Positions 25,980 to 34,687 of a stretch of 42,496 bases of DNA are shown piece by piece. The notes below the pieces were generated by a model. It made no database searches, was not told the origin of the DNA, and saw nothing but the letters and a program-made list of their open reading frames with translations. The position numbers and the translations under genes are program-made. The number at the start of each line of letters is the position of its first letter. Position 1 is the stretch's first letter. The DNA comes from UBA5109 sp965662565 (GTDB lineage: Bacteria; Pseudomonadota; Gammaproteobacteria; Pseudomonadales; Pseudohongiellaceae), in NCBI GenBank assembly GCA_965662565.1, contig CBFIHS010000014.1:1-42496 (forward strand), written 5' to 3'.

Positions 25980-27448
25980 CTAAGGCCGATAAATACTAAT
26001 ATTTTTGAAGCCAGTTTCAAGCAAATAGGATGCATGCAGACGGCTCATTATGCCTTTGTCACAATAAAGCAGATACTGTTTTTCAGTATGTATCCTGCCT
26101 CCATTAAAAAAAGAATTTAATTTAAAGAATGGTATTTTTTCTATTTCTACGTTTTTCAGCTCGAGAGGATTTCGCTCTTGTTCATTCGGATGACGGATAT
26201 CCAGAACAATCGCATGATCTGGCACTGTTTGGAATTCTGGAACTTCAGCAGCATTTTTTTCTTGTTCTTTAACTAAATCATCAATTCGGGTAATTTTTTT
26301 ATTCGCAATTGCATCATCGAGAATTGAGAAATCAAAAAATGACTCATTTTTTTCAATTCTATCGATGCGAGCCTTTGTCGTTGGTTTCACTGAAATCACC
26401 CCGCAGTACTCTGGGATAAGTGCCGAAAACTCTTCTGTTCCAATTTTTCTGGCTATATCAACAATATCTTGTTTCTCACTCATGATGAGAGGCCTCAAAA
26501 CGAGCTTTTCTGTCACTGAGTCAATTACCGATAAATTAGTAAGGGTTTGACTTGAAACTTGCGCCACCGCTTCTCCAGTTACCAAGGCTTGAAGATACAT
26601 ATCATCAGCAACTTTAGTAGCAGCCCTTAACATCATGCGTTTTAGAATAACCCCCATTTGGGAGCTATCAACCTTAGTGAGTATTTCAGCAACAACTTCT
26701 TCAAAAGGCACAGAAACAAACTTAACTTTATGCGAGGCTACGTACCTCATCCATAAATATAAAGCGACTTCCTGAACGGCTATTTCATGCTCATGACCAC
26801 CCAAGTTGAAAAAGCAGAAATGCGTTTTCAAACCCCGTCGCATAGAAAGATAGCTTGAAACTGAGGAATCGAAGCCACCAGAGATTAGGGACAAAACTCC
26901 ATCCTGAGTGCCCAAGGGATAGCCACCCAGCCCCTTCCAACTTTAGTCAACAATAAACACACTTTGATCACGAATTTCGAGTTTTAAGGTGATATCAGGA
27001 TTGTTCAAATCAACACCTTTGGACTGCGTATTTTGGTTCAAGACACTGCCAACAAGTTTTTCGACATCCACTGAAGTAAAATCATGATCACCACCGCGTT
27101 TACACCTTACAGCAAAACTTTTACCTTCTAGGCGCTCTTTGAATAGCTCCAGAGCAACTTCTGCAAGCCCTTCTAACTCTTTAAATTCAAAGTAAAGAGT
27201 AAATACAATGGAATACACTCCTGGAGTGTCGCTTAGTATAGATTCAACAAGCTTCTTTTGAGTTCCGCTATCAAATGGAGAATTGACTTAAAAATATGAC
27301 CACTTCGATTCAACTTTAACTCTTCATCCACTTTCTTGGTTAAGGAAGTTAAGTTTTTAACCAGTTGCTTAATGAAGCGAGATCGAACAGGACGGCTCTT
27401 AATAGTAATTTCAGGAGAGTACTTCAATAAATATTTCATAATTCTCAT
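25980..27448 (-). pseudogene. thiI: tRNA 4-thiouridine synthase ThiI, broken by a frameshift and a nonsense codon
   Basis: ThiI transfers sulfur to tRNA uridine 8 and, through its rhodanese domain, to thiazole synthesis. Three pieces read in order on the minus strand. The first, from ATG 27448, has MKYLLKYSPEITIKSRPVRS and goes out of frame near 27289. The THUMP segment continues one frame over as FDSGTQKKLVESILSDTPGV and NPDITLKLEIRDQS, to a TAA at 26945-26943. The third piece has the PP-loop SLISGGFDSSVSSYLSMRRG, then GQMGVILKRMM-like and VTGEAVAQVSSQTL stretches, and a rhodanese domain with CDKGIMS. The span of 1469 bases is one short of 490 codons, as expected for one deleted base. Adding an A at 27289 would give FKVNSPFDSGT. 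Confidence 0.9.
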
Positions 27449-27557
27449 GCTTTTTTTGGCTAAGACCAGGTTAATTTCCGGCGGGCGCTATGATAGCAAT
27501 GCCTGCCGATAAAGACACTCTGTAACCGTGCCTCAAAAAAGCTATGAAATTTAAATT

Positions 27558-27574
27558 TGCACTATTATGGGGCG
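27558..27574 (+). promoter_or_regulatory. Candidate NtrC-binding site
   Basis: TGCACTATTATGGGGCG matches the enterobacterial NtrC consensus TGCACYAWWWTGGTGCA at 15 of 17 positions. It lies about 95-105 bases upstream of a sigma-54-type promoter, a typical enhancer distance. The target would be the ntrBC operon itself. Confidence 0.6.
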
Positions 27575-27659
27575 ATTTTGCTTTTTTTCTGATACTCTTA
27601 GGAAGCATTGAAGCAAAAAGACACGTTAATTTAGGGGATTTACCTATTTTTGCCCCAGC

Positions 27660-27677
27660 TTGGTTCAAAAATTGCAT
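27660..27677 (+). promoter_or_regulatory. Candidate sigma-54 promoter of ntrBC
   Basis: TTGGTTCAAAAATTGCAT has the invariant GG (27662-27663) and GC (27674-27675) exactly 10 bases apart, and TTGCA at the -12 element. Transcription would start near 27687, about 60 bases before ntrB. With the upstream NtrC-like site it suggests nitrogen-responsive autoregulation. Confidence 0.6.
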
Positions 27678-27748
27678 AACTTTAAAGTTGGTCTAAATCT
27701 AACTATTGCGTTGACCAGAAGGCCCTAATTCGAAAAGAAAAGAACATT

Positions 27749-28822
27749 GTGAACACTGATAGCTTTAATACAAATTTAATTGATCAGCTCAAAACTGCCG
27801 TGCTTGTGCTTGATAGCGATTTTTGTCTCTATCACCTCAATCCTGCTGCAGAAGAGCTGTTTAAAACTAGCGATAAGCGTTCCCACAACGCTTATATAGG
27901 TGATCTATTGTTTCACCCAGAAGCCATCTTGAAAGCAATTCGAAACGCTCAGAAAAAAAGAACCACAATTATTGCTCGCAAGAGCCCAATAGAATTAGCT
28001 AATAGAACAAAGTTAATGGTGGATTACTCAATCTCACAAATGAACGATAACGATAGCGATTTTATGATACTGGAAATGCAAGAACTTGATCGCTCATATC
28101 ATATCAGTCGCGGCGAGACTTTAATCTCCAATCACGAAACCACACTTGAATTGGTTAGAAATCTTGGCCATGAAATTAAAAACCCTTTAGGAGGGATTCG
28201 AGGTGCTGCTCAACTTCTAGCCGAGGAACTCCCCAATAAAGAACTCGAAGATTACACTGACATCATCATCAGCGAAACAGATCGCTTAGTTAATTTGGTA
28301 GATCGATTGACAGGCTCTTATAAACAACCCGTATTAGCAAAACTTAACATTCACGAAGTTACAGAAAGAGTCCGTTCATTAATTATTGTTGAATGGAAAA
28401 GAAGAATAAAAATTATTCGCGACTATGACCCAAGCATTCCTGAATTTACTGGTGATGTAGAGCAGCTAATTCAAGCACTTTTAAATATTGTACGAAATGG
28501 CGCTCAAGCGCTAATTGAATCTGAAACCCAAGACCCGAAAATCATCATAAAAACACGTGCAATAAGTCACGCCACCATTGGGCCAGTAATGCACAAATTA
28601 ATTGCTCGGATTGAGGTCATTGATAATGGCCCTGGAATCCCAAACGATATTATTGAAAATATTTTTTATCCTTTAATAAGTGGCCGCGCTGAAGGCTCAG
28701 GACTCGGGCTCTCGATCTCACAAACCATTTACAAGCATCATAATGGTTTGATCGAATGCCAAAGCCAGGAAGGCGAAACAAAGTTTATTTTATCCGTCCC
28801 AATTTATGAGGAAGATCTCTAA
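27749..28822 (+). CDS. glnL: Nitrogen-regulation sensor histidine kinase NtrB
   Basis: Soluble sensor kinase/phosphatase that, under control of the PII protein, sets the phosphorylation of NtrC. The 357-residue protein has an N-terminal PAS domain (about 10-110), the HisKA H-box NLGHEIKNPLGGIRGAAQLL with His141, and an HATPase domain with NIVRNGAQA (N box), DNGPGIP (G1) and GRAEGSGLGLSIS (G2). No membrane segment is present, as expected. It starts with GTG. The glnA gene that precedes it in many relatives is not present here; the 300 bases between thiI and ntrB hold the candidate NtrC and sigma-54 sites. Confidence 0.95.
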   Translation: MNTDSFNTNLIDQLKTAVLVLDSDFCLYHLNPAAEELFKTSDKRSHNAYIGDLLFHPEAILKAIRNAQKKRTTIIARKSPIELANRTKLMVDYSISQMNDNDSDFMILEMQELDRSYHISRGETLISNHETTLELVRNLGHEIKNPLGGIRGAAQLLAEELPNKELEDYTDIIISETDRLVNLVDRLTGSYKQPVLAKLNIHEVTERVRSLIIVEWKRRIKIIRDYDPSIPEFTGDVEQLIQALLNIVRNGAQALIESETQDPKIIIKTRAISHATIGPVMHKLIARIEVIDNGPGIPNDIIENIFYPLISGRAEGSGLGLSISQTIYKHHNGLIECQSQEGETKFILSVPIYEEDL

Positions 28823-28823
28823 A

Positions 28824-30251
28824 ATGAATAGCAAAGGTCTAATTTGGATAGTCGACGATGATCGCTCGATTCGATGGGTTCTAGAGAAATCTTTAGAGAA
28901 AGCTGGTTTCGACATATCCAGTTTTGAAAACGGTGATAACTTGCTTAGTGAACTAAACGGGAAGCAGCCAGATGCTATTATCAGTGATATTCGTATGCCT
29001 GGTATTGATGGCCTAGAAGTATTAACTCAAGTGAGTGATGCTTACCCACAAATACCCGTAATTATAATGACTGCCCACTCCGACTTAAGCAGTGCAGTAC
29101 AATCTTACGAAAAAGGCGCTTTTGAGTACCTTCCAAAACCTTTCGATGTGAATGATGCTGTTTCAGTTTCTGAACGTGCGGTTAAACACTCACAAGATCA
29201 TAAAGGGGTCGTAAAAACCACGCCTGAAGTTACCGTCAAGGATATTATTGGCGAAGCTCCTGCAATGCAAGAAGTCTTCCGTTCAATTGGTCGTCTTGCG
29301 AATTCAAATATTACTGTTTTAATTAAAGGCGAGTCTGGCACAGGTAAAGAGCTTGTTGCTCAAGCATTGCATCGACATAGCCCAAGATCCGACAAGCCAT
29401 ATATTCCACTTAATGTCGCAGCTATTCCAAAAGACTTAATTGAGTCAGAATTATTCGGGCACGAAAAGGGAGCCTTTACCGGCGCTTCACAGCAGCGAGT
29501 TGGCCGCTTTGAACAAGCCGATGGCGGCACACTCTTCCTCGATGAAATTGGTGACATGCCAATGGAAACGCAAACCAGATTATTACGTGTCTTATCTGAT
29601 GGTGAATTCTTCCGCGTTGGAGGACTCACTCCGATTAAAGCTAATGTCCGAATCGTTTCTGCTACTCATCAGAATCTTCAAGAACGTGTAAAAGAACATT
29701 TATTTCGTGAAGACCTTTATCACCGACTGAATGTTATCCCAATTCATCTGCCAAAATTATCAGAACGACGTGAAGACATCCCCGCTCTAATGGAACATTT
29801 TTTGAAAAAAGCGGCTCAGCAAATGAACGCCGAAGTAAAAATTTTACGACCGGATACGGTTAAATATTTAACGGGTTTAAGCTGGCCTGGCAATGTGCGC
29901 CAATTAGAAAATTTTTGTAGCTGGATTACCGTCATGGCCCCTGGCACCGAAGTTTTTATAAATGATCTTCCAGATGAATTTCTAAATCCAAAGAATCAAG
30001 GGACTGTTTCTGGTAACTGGGCTTACATCTTACAGAACTGGGCTGATCAAGAACTAAGCCTTGGTCATACAGGTATTCTGCAGCAAGCAACTCCTATATT
30101 TGAAAAATGCATGATCGAAGTTGCTTTAAAGCACAGCGGCGGTAGAAAACGCGACGCATCTGAACTACTAGGCTGGGGAAGAAATACTTTGACTAGGAAA
30201 ATTAAAGAGCTAGGATTAAACAGCATCAGTGACGCTGATGATAAAGATTAA
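28824..30251 (+). CDS. glnG: Nitrogen-regulation response regulator NtrC
   Basis: Sigma-54-dependent activator of nitrogen-assimilation genes. The 475-residue protein has a receiver domain (Asp11, Asp12 and phospho-acceptor Asp55 in SDIRMPG), a AAA+ domain with Walker A GESGTGKE, the sigma-54-contacting GAFTGA loop, and Walker B GGTLFLDEIGDM, and a C-terminal Fis-type helix-turn-helix (KRDASELLGWGRNTLTRKIK). The ATG at 28824 is one base after the ntrB stop; an earlier in-frame reading begins inside ntrB. It is the likely partner for the upstream NtrC-like site. Confidence 0.97.
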   Translation: MNSKGLIWIVDDDRSIRWVLEKSLEKAGFDISSFENGDNLLSELNGKQPDAIISDIRMPGIDGLEVLTQVSDAYPQIPVIIMTAHSDLSSAVQSYEKGAFEYLPKPFDVNDAVSVSERAVKHSQDHKGVVKTTPEVTVKDIIGEAPAMQEVFRSIGRLANSNITVLIKGESGTGKELVAQALHRHSPRSDKPYIPLNVAAIPKDLIESELFGHEKGAFTGASQQRVGRFEQADGGTLFLDEIGDMPMETQTRLLRVLSDGEFFRVGGLTPIKANVRIVSATHQNLQERVKEHLFREDLYHRLNVIPIHLPKLSERREDIPALMEHFLKKAAQQMNAEVKILRPDTVKYLTGLSWPGNVRQLENFCSWITVMAPGTEVFINDLPDEFLNPKNQGTVSGNWAYILQNWADQELSLGHTGILQQATPIFEKCMIEVALKHSGGRKRDASELLGWGRNTLTRKIKELGLNSISDADDKD

Positions 30252-30269
30252 GCTATAAAGCTAAAACCT

Positions 30270-30749
30270 ATGTTTAATATCGTTCTTTTTGAACCGGAAA
30301 TCCCACCTAACACCGGGAATATAATTCGTCTTGCCAGTAACACTGGCTGCCGCTTACATTTAATCGAGCCCCTTGGTTTTTCTCTAGATGAAAAAAGTCT
30401 AAGACGCGCAGGTTTAGACTACCACCAATACAGCACAGTTCAGACTCATGGCACGTGGGATAAATTTTTAGCAACAGCTAAACCAGAGAGAATTTTTGCT
30501 TTTAGCACGAAAGGCAAAACTTTGTATTCAGCAATTAATTATTCTCAAGGTGATTATTTATTGTTTGGTCCTGAGACTCGAGGTTTGCCTCAAGACATCA
30601 GAACAAGCAAAGATATTACAGAAGTGGTGACAATGCCGATGCAAGAAAAAAGCAGAAGTTTAAATCTTTCTAACACTGCTGCCATAGCAGTATATGAGGC
30701 ATGGAGACAATTAGGATTTGTTACACTTGAAGAATCAGCAGCGGACTGA
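30270..30749 (+). CDS. trmL: tRNA (cytidine/uridine-34-2'-O)-methyltransferase TrmL
   Basis: SPOUT-class enzyme that methylates the ribose of the wobble base in two tRNA-Leu isoacceptors. The 159-residue protein has the family start MFNIVLFEPEIPPNTGNIIR, a central FAFSTKGKT stretch, LLFGPETRGLP and the C-terminal knot MQEKSRSLNLSNTAAIAVYE that binds SAM. It follows ntrC by 18 bases and may be in the same transcript. The stop codon lies within the stem of a strong hairpin. Confidence 0.95.
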   Translation: MFNIVLFEPEIPPNTGNIIRLASNTGCRLHLIEPLGFSLDEKSLRRAGLDYHQYSTVQTHGTWDKFLATAKPERIFAFSTKGKTLYSAINYSQGDYLLFGPETRGLPQDIRTSKDITEVVTMPMQEKSRSLNLSNTAAIAVYEAWRQLGFVTLEESAAD

Positions 30750-30765
30750 AAATCCCAGTCCGCTG
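30739..30765. terminator. Hairpin between trmL and secB
   Basis: CAGCGGACTG (30739-30748) and CAGTCCGCTG (30756-30765) form a perfect 10-bp stem with a 7-base loop, spanning the trmL stop codon. The genes converge here. The T tract on either side is weak, so it could be a terminator helped by Rho or a 3'-end stabiliser. Confidence 0.5.
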
Positions 30766-30801
30766 TGAATAATTAACTAACTTTTAAAGCTTAAACTTTA
30801 C

Positions 30802-31293
30802 TTAACTTTTTTCTTGTTCTTGTTGCTCTTTTGCTCTTTGCATTGCTTCTGCATAAGCTGCTTCGAAATTAATTGGAGACAACATTATTGAAGGGAAACT
30901 ACCTTTATTTGCCAAATTATCAATCGCTTCGCGACCATAAGGAAATAGAACATTTGCACAAGTAATGTTCAGTACTTGGTTTAACTGATCGCCTTCCAAG
31001 CCCTCAATTTCAAAAACACCTGCTTGTTGAACCTCTATGACATACATAACCTTATCGTCTTCACCCTTTACTTCAACAGTCATCGTTAAAATAACTTCAT
31101 ACAAAGAAGCCTCAAAGTTAGTGGTTTTTGTATTCATATTAAAACTAATTGCTGGCTTGTAAGGTAAGCGAAACACTTGTGGCACGCCGGGCGCCTCATA
31201 TGAAACGTCTTTCAAATAAACTCTTTGTACAACAAATTTTGCATTTTGTGTTTTTGCTTGTTCAGCTGCCGCATTGTTATCTGTGTCTGCCAT
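30802..31293 (-). CDS. secB: Protein-export chaperone SecB
   Basis: Cytoplasmic tetrameric chaperone that holds preproteins unfolded and hands them to SecA. The 163-residue protein has the core FVVQRVYLKDVSYEAPGVPQ, then LTMTVEVKGEDDKVMYVIEV and NITCANVLFPYGREAIDNLA, and ends in a charged tail. AGGAAG lies 9 bases before the ATG. It is near a rhodanese gene as in E. coli, but grxC, which usually lies between the two, is missing. Confidence 0.96.
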   Translation of the reverse strand: MADTDNNAAAEQAKTQNAKFVVQRVYLKDVSYEAPGVPQVFRLPYKPAISFNMNTKTTNFEASLYEVILTMTVEVKGEDDKVMYVIEVQQAGVFEIEGLEGDQLNQVLNITCANVLFPYGREAIDNLANKGSFPSIMLSPINFEAAYAEAMQRAKEQQEQEKS

Positions 31294-31389
31294 TTCTAAG
31301 ATCTTCCTATGTTTTAATTTCTTAATAAATTTTGAGTTTTTACTTTTAGCGCAAAAATAATTTCAAATGTTTGCTTTATAAAGCTTCTG

Positions 31390-31803
31390 TTATGTTACTA
31401 ATGGTAGGCCTTGAGCTTGCCATTCACTTAAACCGCCCGTCATTTTATATACCTGTGAAAAAGCTCTGGCCTCAAGCTTCTTGACAGCATCACTGGATTG
31501 TTGACCCATCTGGCACACAATAATAAGAGGTTTTTCTTTATATTTATCCAGCTCAGTTATGCGTTCATCTAGTTTCGCTAATGGAATATTAATGGCATTA
31601 ACAACATGCCCCTTATCAAATACTTTCTTCTCTCGGATATCTAAGACAACCGCATCTTCACGATTAATTAAACGTGTGCCCTCATGAGCACTTACTGTCT
31701 TACCACCTTTCTTCTTCATATAAGCTAGCAATGCAAAAAGCAAAACTAACCATAAACCTGAAAGCATCCAATGACTGATAAGAAATTCAAGAAAACGTTG
31801 CAT
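31390..31803 (-). CDS. Membrane-anchored rhodanese-domain protein (YibN-like)
   Basis: One N-terminal membrane helix (about 8-27, LISHWMLSGLWLVLLFALLA) followed by a rhodanese domain of about 100 residues: LINREDAVVLDIREKKVFDK, GHVVNAINIPLAKL, the active-site loop CQMGQQS and MTGGLSEWQAQGLPL. The cysteine suggests sulfur-transfer competence; its partners are unknown. The preferred start is the ATG at 31803; a TTG at 31809 would add two residues. It matches the E. coli yibN position beside secB and divergent from gpmI. Confidence 0.88.
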   Translation of the reverse strand: MQRFLEFLISHWMLSGLWLVLLFALLAYMKKKGGKTVSAHEGTRLINREDAVVLDIREKKVFDKGHVVNAINIPLAKLDERITELDKYKEKPLIIVCQMGQQSSDAVKKLEARAFSQVYKMTGGLSEWQAQGLPLVT

Positions 31804-31822
31804 ACTCAATTAAAAAGACCTG

Positions 31823-31860
31823 CTTTATACTGCATCTACCAAGAGGCACGCAGTATAAAG
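31823..31860. repeat. Inverted repeat between yibN-like gene and gpmI
   Basis: CTTTATACTGC (31823-31833) is repeated perfectly in reverse complement at 31850-31860, with a 16-base loop. Each arm contains a -10-like TATACT, one on each strand. No T run follows. It could be an operator overlapping the start region of the rhodanese gene, or a cruciform between divergent promoters. Confidence 0.5.
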
Positions 31861-31934
31861 AACTAAGCGATAGGAGTAAAACTACATAATCTATTTTAAA
31901 CAGTAACTTTGTTTCACTAATCCGCTTTAGCCCC

Positions 31935-31940
31935 TATAAT
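31935..31940 (+). promoter_or_regulatory. Probable -10 box of gpmI
   Basis: TATAAT lies 32 bases before the gpmI ATG, putting the likely transcription start near 31947. No good -35 match is visible at 16-18 bases. Confidence 0.35.
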
Positions 31941-31971
31941 TTGCTTTTCCTAAAAACACAATCAGAACTCT

Positions 31972-33519
31972 ATGAATCAGCCTAACAAACCGCATCTGTT
32001 ATTAATTCTTGATGGATGGGGGTATCGCCAAGAAACAAACGACAATGCCATCAGTATGGCCAACACTCCAGTGTGGGATAAATTGCTGGCTAACAACCCG
32101 CATACTCTAATCCACACTTCCGGCTTAAAGGTCGGACTCCCAGAAGGACAAATGGGGAATTCTGAAGTCGGCCACATGAACCTTGGTGCAGGGAGAATCG
32201 TTTACCAAAGCCTTACTCGTATTAATAAAGCGATCGCTGACGGCGACTTTTACGACAATGCTGCTTTAGTAGGTGCTTGCGAAAAAGCAAAGAGTGCTGG
32301 AGGGGCTCTCCATCTGATTGGTCTCTTATCTCCTGGCGGGATCCACAGCCATGAGGACCAAATTGAAGCAATGATTAAGCTGGCTATAAAAAAAGGCTGT
32401 GACAAAGTGTATCTTCATGCCTTACTCGATGGTAGAGATACCGCGCCACGCAGCGCCGAGGCTTCACTCGCTAAGTTTTCTGCTCTTCTTCAAGAGTCTG
32501 GCAAAGGCCAAATAGCCAGTATCGTTGGTCGATTCTACGCAATGGACCGCGATAACCGTTGGGATCGCGTAGAACAAGCCTACAAAGCAATAGTTCTTGG
32601 TGAGGCTGACTATCATTCTAATGATGCAGCAGCTGCCTTAAACCAGGCTTATGCCCGAGACGAAGATGATGAATTTGTATTGCCAGCCGTGATTCATGAG
32701 AAAAATGATGCAGCGATTAGCATAGAGGATGGGGATGCTCTGATATTCATGAATTTTCGGGCCGATCGTGCGAGAGAATTAAGCCGCGCTCTGACCGACG
32801 CCGATTTTACGGGCTTTGATAGACCTAAACAGATCAATTTCAGCTCCGTTGTGAGCCTCACGCAATATGCCGAAGATATAAAAGCTGAAGTTGCCTACCC
32901 CCCTATGGAATTGAAGAACAGTTTGGGTGAATACTTGGCTAGCCTTGAGCAATCTCAACTACGCATTGCTGAGACTGAAAAATACGCTCACGTCACTTTC
33001 TTTTTCAGCGGTGGTCGCGAAGAAGAATTCTCAGGCGAAACCAGAATTCTAGTACCCTCACCTCAGGTTGCCACATACGATTTACAACCAGAAATGAGTG
33101 CTTACGAAGTCTGTGAAAAGCTGGTAAATGCTATTAAAAATAAAGAATATGCTGCGATTGTCTGCAATTTTGCTAATGGAGACATGGTTGGACATACTGG
33201 CGATTTAAATGCGGCAATCAAAGCTGTAGAGGTTCTCGATGATTGCCTTGGTATGATTACTGAAGCAATCCTTGAAGTTGACGGCGATTGTTTGATCACA
33301 GCAGACCACGGCAATGTTGAAAAGATGCGTGATGAGACCACCGGCCAAAGCCTAACTTCACACACGGATGGTCCAGTGCCCTTAGTTTATGTGGGCAAGC
33401 AAGACCTTAAGCTGAAAGCTGATGGCGCTCTTTCAGATATTGCGCCAAGCTTGCTGAGCCTTATGCATCTAGAAATTCCAGACGAAATGAGCGGGCATTC
33501 CTTAATAGACTTTACATGA
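31972..33519 (+). CDS. gpmI: 2,3-bisphosphoglycerate-independent phosphoglycerate mutase
   Basis: Interconverts 3- and 2-phosphoglycerate in glycolysis and gluconeogenesis; manganese-dependent alkaline-phosphatase-fold enzyme. The 515-residue protein has LILDGWG (metal ligand Asp14), the phosphoserine site MGNSEVGHMNLGAGR (Ser64), HALLDGRDTAPRSA, GRFYAMDRDNRWDRV, MNFRADRARELSRAL and the C-terminal metal motif ITADHGNVEKM. It is normal in length. The envC start overlaps its last codon by four bases (ATGA), so the two are translationally coupled. Confidence 0.97.
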   Translation: MNQPNKPHLLLILDGWGYRQETNDNAISMANTPVWDKLLANNPHTLIHTSGLKVGLPEGQMGNSEVGHMNLGAGRIVYQSLTRINKAIADGDFYDNAALVGACEKAKSAGGALHLIGLLSPGGIHSHEDQIEAMIKLAIKKGCDKVYLHALLDGRDTAPRSAEASLAKFSALLQESGKGQIASIVGRFYAMDRDNRWDRVEQAYKAIVLGEADYHSNDAAAALNQAYARDEDDEFVLPAVIHEKNDAAISIEDGDALIFMNFRADRARELSRALTDADFTGFDRPKQINFSSVVSLTQYAEDIKAEVAYPPMELKNSLGEYLASLEQSQLRIAETEKYAHVTFFFSGGREEEFSGETRILVPSPQVATYDLQPEMSAYEVCEKLVNAIKNKEYAAIVCNFANGDMVGHTGDLNAAIKAVEVLDDCLGMITEAILEVDGDCLITADHGNVEKMRDETTGQSLTSHTDGPVPLVYVGKQDLKLKADGALSDIAPSLLSLMHLEIPDEMSGHSLIDFT

Positions 33520-34670
33520 TAAACAAAGCAACGAAATTTGCTCTTATACTATATGTAAGTACTTACTTACTGTTAAGCTCATATCTTTCAGCGCAAGAAA
33601 GCCCAACACAGTCCGACTTGGACAATTTGGCAAGAACCATCTCTACAGTTCAAAATCAGATAAGCGAGACTCGACAAGAACGCAACTCTGTCGAACTTGA
33701 AATTGAGAGCAATGAAAAAGCCATCAATGCTGCCGAAAGCAATATCGCTGCTCTACAAAGCAAGATTCAAAATAGTCAGAATCGCCTCTTAGAACTTGAA
33801 GCTGAAAGTAAGACAGTAAATTCTAAAAAACAGGAACAACAGACGCTAATTGCCCAGTATATTCGTACTGCTTATTTAAGTGGGAAGCAAGAATATCTAA
33901 AACTACTATTCAACCAAGAGAATATTAGTCAAAGCGCCAGAATGTTGCGTTATTATCAATACTTTAACCAAGCAAGAAGCCATAAAATCTCCGAATTTGA
34001 AGCCAACTTATTAAAAATAGAGTCTATTAGTAGAGAAATTCGAGAAACCAGCATAAATTTAACAAGTCAGCGTGACCAACTATTAATTGAGCAAGACTCT
34101 CTCTTTACTAGGCAAAACCAACGCACCCGTTTATTAAGCGAACTGGAAGCGACACTTGAGAATAGCTCGAATGAACTTTCCCGCTTGGAGCTTCAATACA
34201 AAGAGATGGAGCTTTTAATTCAAGAACTGTCCCGAACCATACTCAATCTTTCGCTTGGTACCGAAGGGGAAGACTTTGCTTCATTACGAGGCGCTTTACC
34301 TTGGCCAATCGAAGGTCGTTTATTAAATGGCTTTGGAGATCGTTACGAGCTTGGCGACCTCAATTGGGAGGGTGTGACTATAGCCGGCCTAGCTGGCACA
34401 AATATTCATGCGATACACCATGGTCGTGTAGTCTATGCCGACTGGTTTTCCAGCTCGGGCCTTCTCTTGATAATTGATCATGGTGATGGTTATATGAGCT
34501 TGTATGCACACAACCAATCTCTCTATAAAGAAGTTGGAGAATGGGTGAACAACGGCGAAATCATTGCCGCGATTGGCAACACAGGTGGCCGCTCTGAAAA
34601 CGGCGTATATTTCGAAATTCGTTATAACGGAGAAGCACAGGATCCAGTTTCATGGCTGGTAAGGCGCTAA
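33516..34670 (+). CDS. envC: Murein hydrolase activator EnvC (degenerate M23 domain)
   Basis: Periplasmic activator of septal amidases during cell separation. The 384-residue protein has a signal peptide (cleavage likely after SSYLSAQ), a long coiled coil (about 28-245) and a C-terminal LytM/M23 domain (about 260-384). The usual HxH metal motif is replaced by GVYFEIR, as in E. coli EnvC, so the domain is probably catalytically inactive and acts by binding amidases. It shares a four-base overlap with gpmI and is 17 bases from ctpA. FtsX/FtsE, which recruit EnvC, are not in the window. Confidence 0.92.
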   Translation: MINKATKFALILYVSTYLLLSSYLSAQESPTQSDLDNLARTISTVQNQISETRQERNSVELEIESNEKAINAAESNIAALQSKIQNSQNRLLELEAESKTVNSKKQEQQTLIAQYIRTAYLSGKQEYLKLLFNQENISQSARMLRYYQYFNQARSHKISEFEANLLKIESISREIRETSINLTSQRDQLLIEQDSLFTRQNQRTRLLSELEATLENSSNELSRLELQYKEMELLIQELSRTILNLSLGTEGEDFASLRGALPWPIEGRLLNGFGDRYELGDLNWEGVTIAGLAGTNIHAIHHGRVVYADWFSSSGLLLIIDHGDGYMSLYAHNQSLYKEVGEWVNNGEIIAAIGNTGGRSENGVYFEIRYNGEAQDPVSWLVRR

Positions 34671-34687
34671 AACTTGGATAACTTTCT

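Noticed and set aside
27569..27582. A possible second sigma-54 promoter (GGGGCGATTTTGC)
   Set aside because: The GG and GC are nine bases apart or fewer, not the required ten; the site at 27660-27677 has the right spacing.
27544..27696. A 50-codon plus-strand reading frame (MKFKFALLWGDFAFFLILLG...) before ntrB, with a hydrophobic N-terminus
   Set aside because: It has no ribosome-binding site and no recognisable family, and it overlaps both the candidate NtrC site and the sigma-54 promoter, which better explain the sequence.
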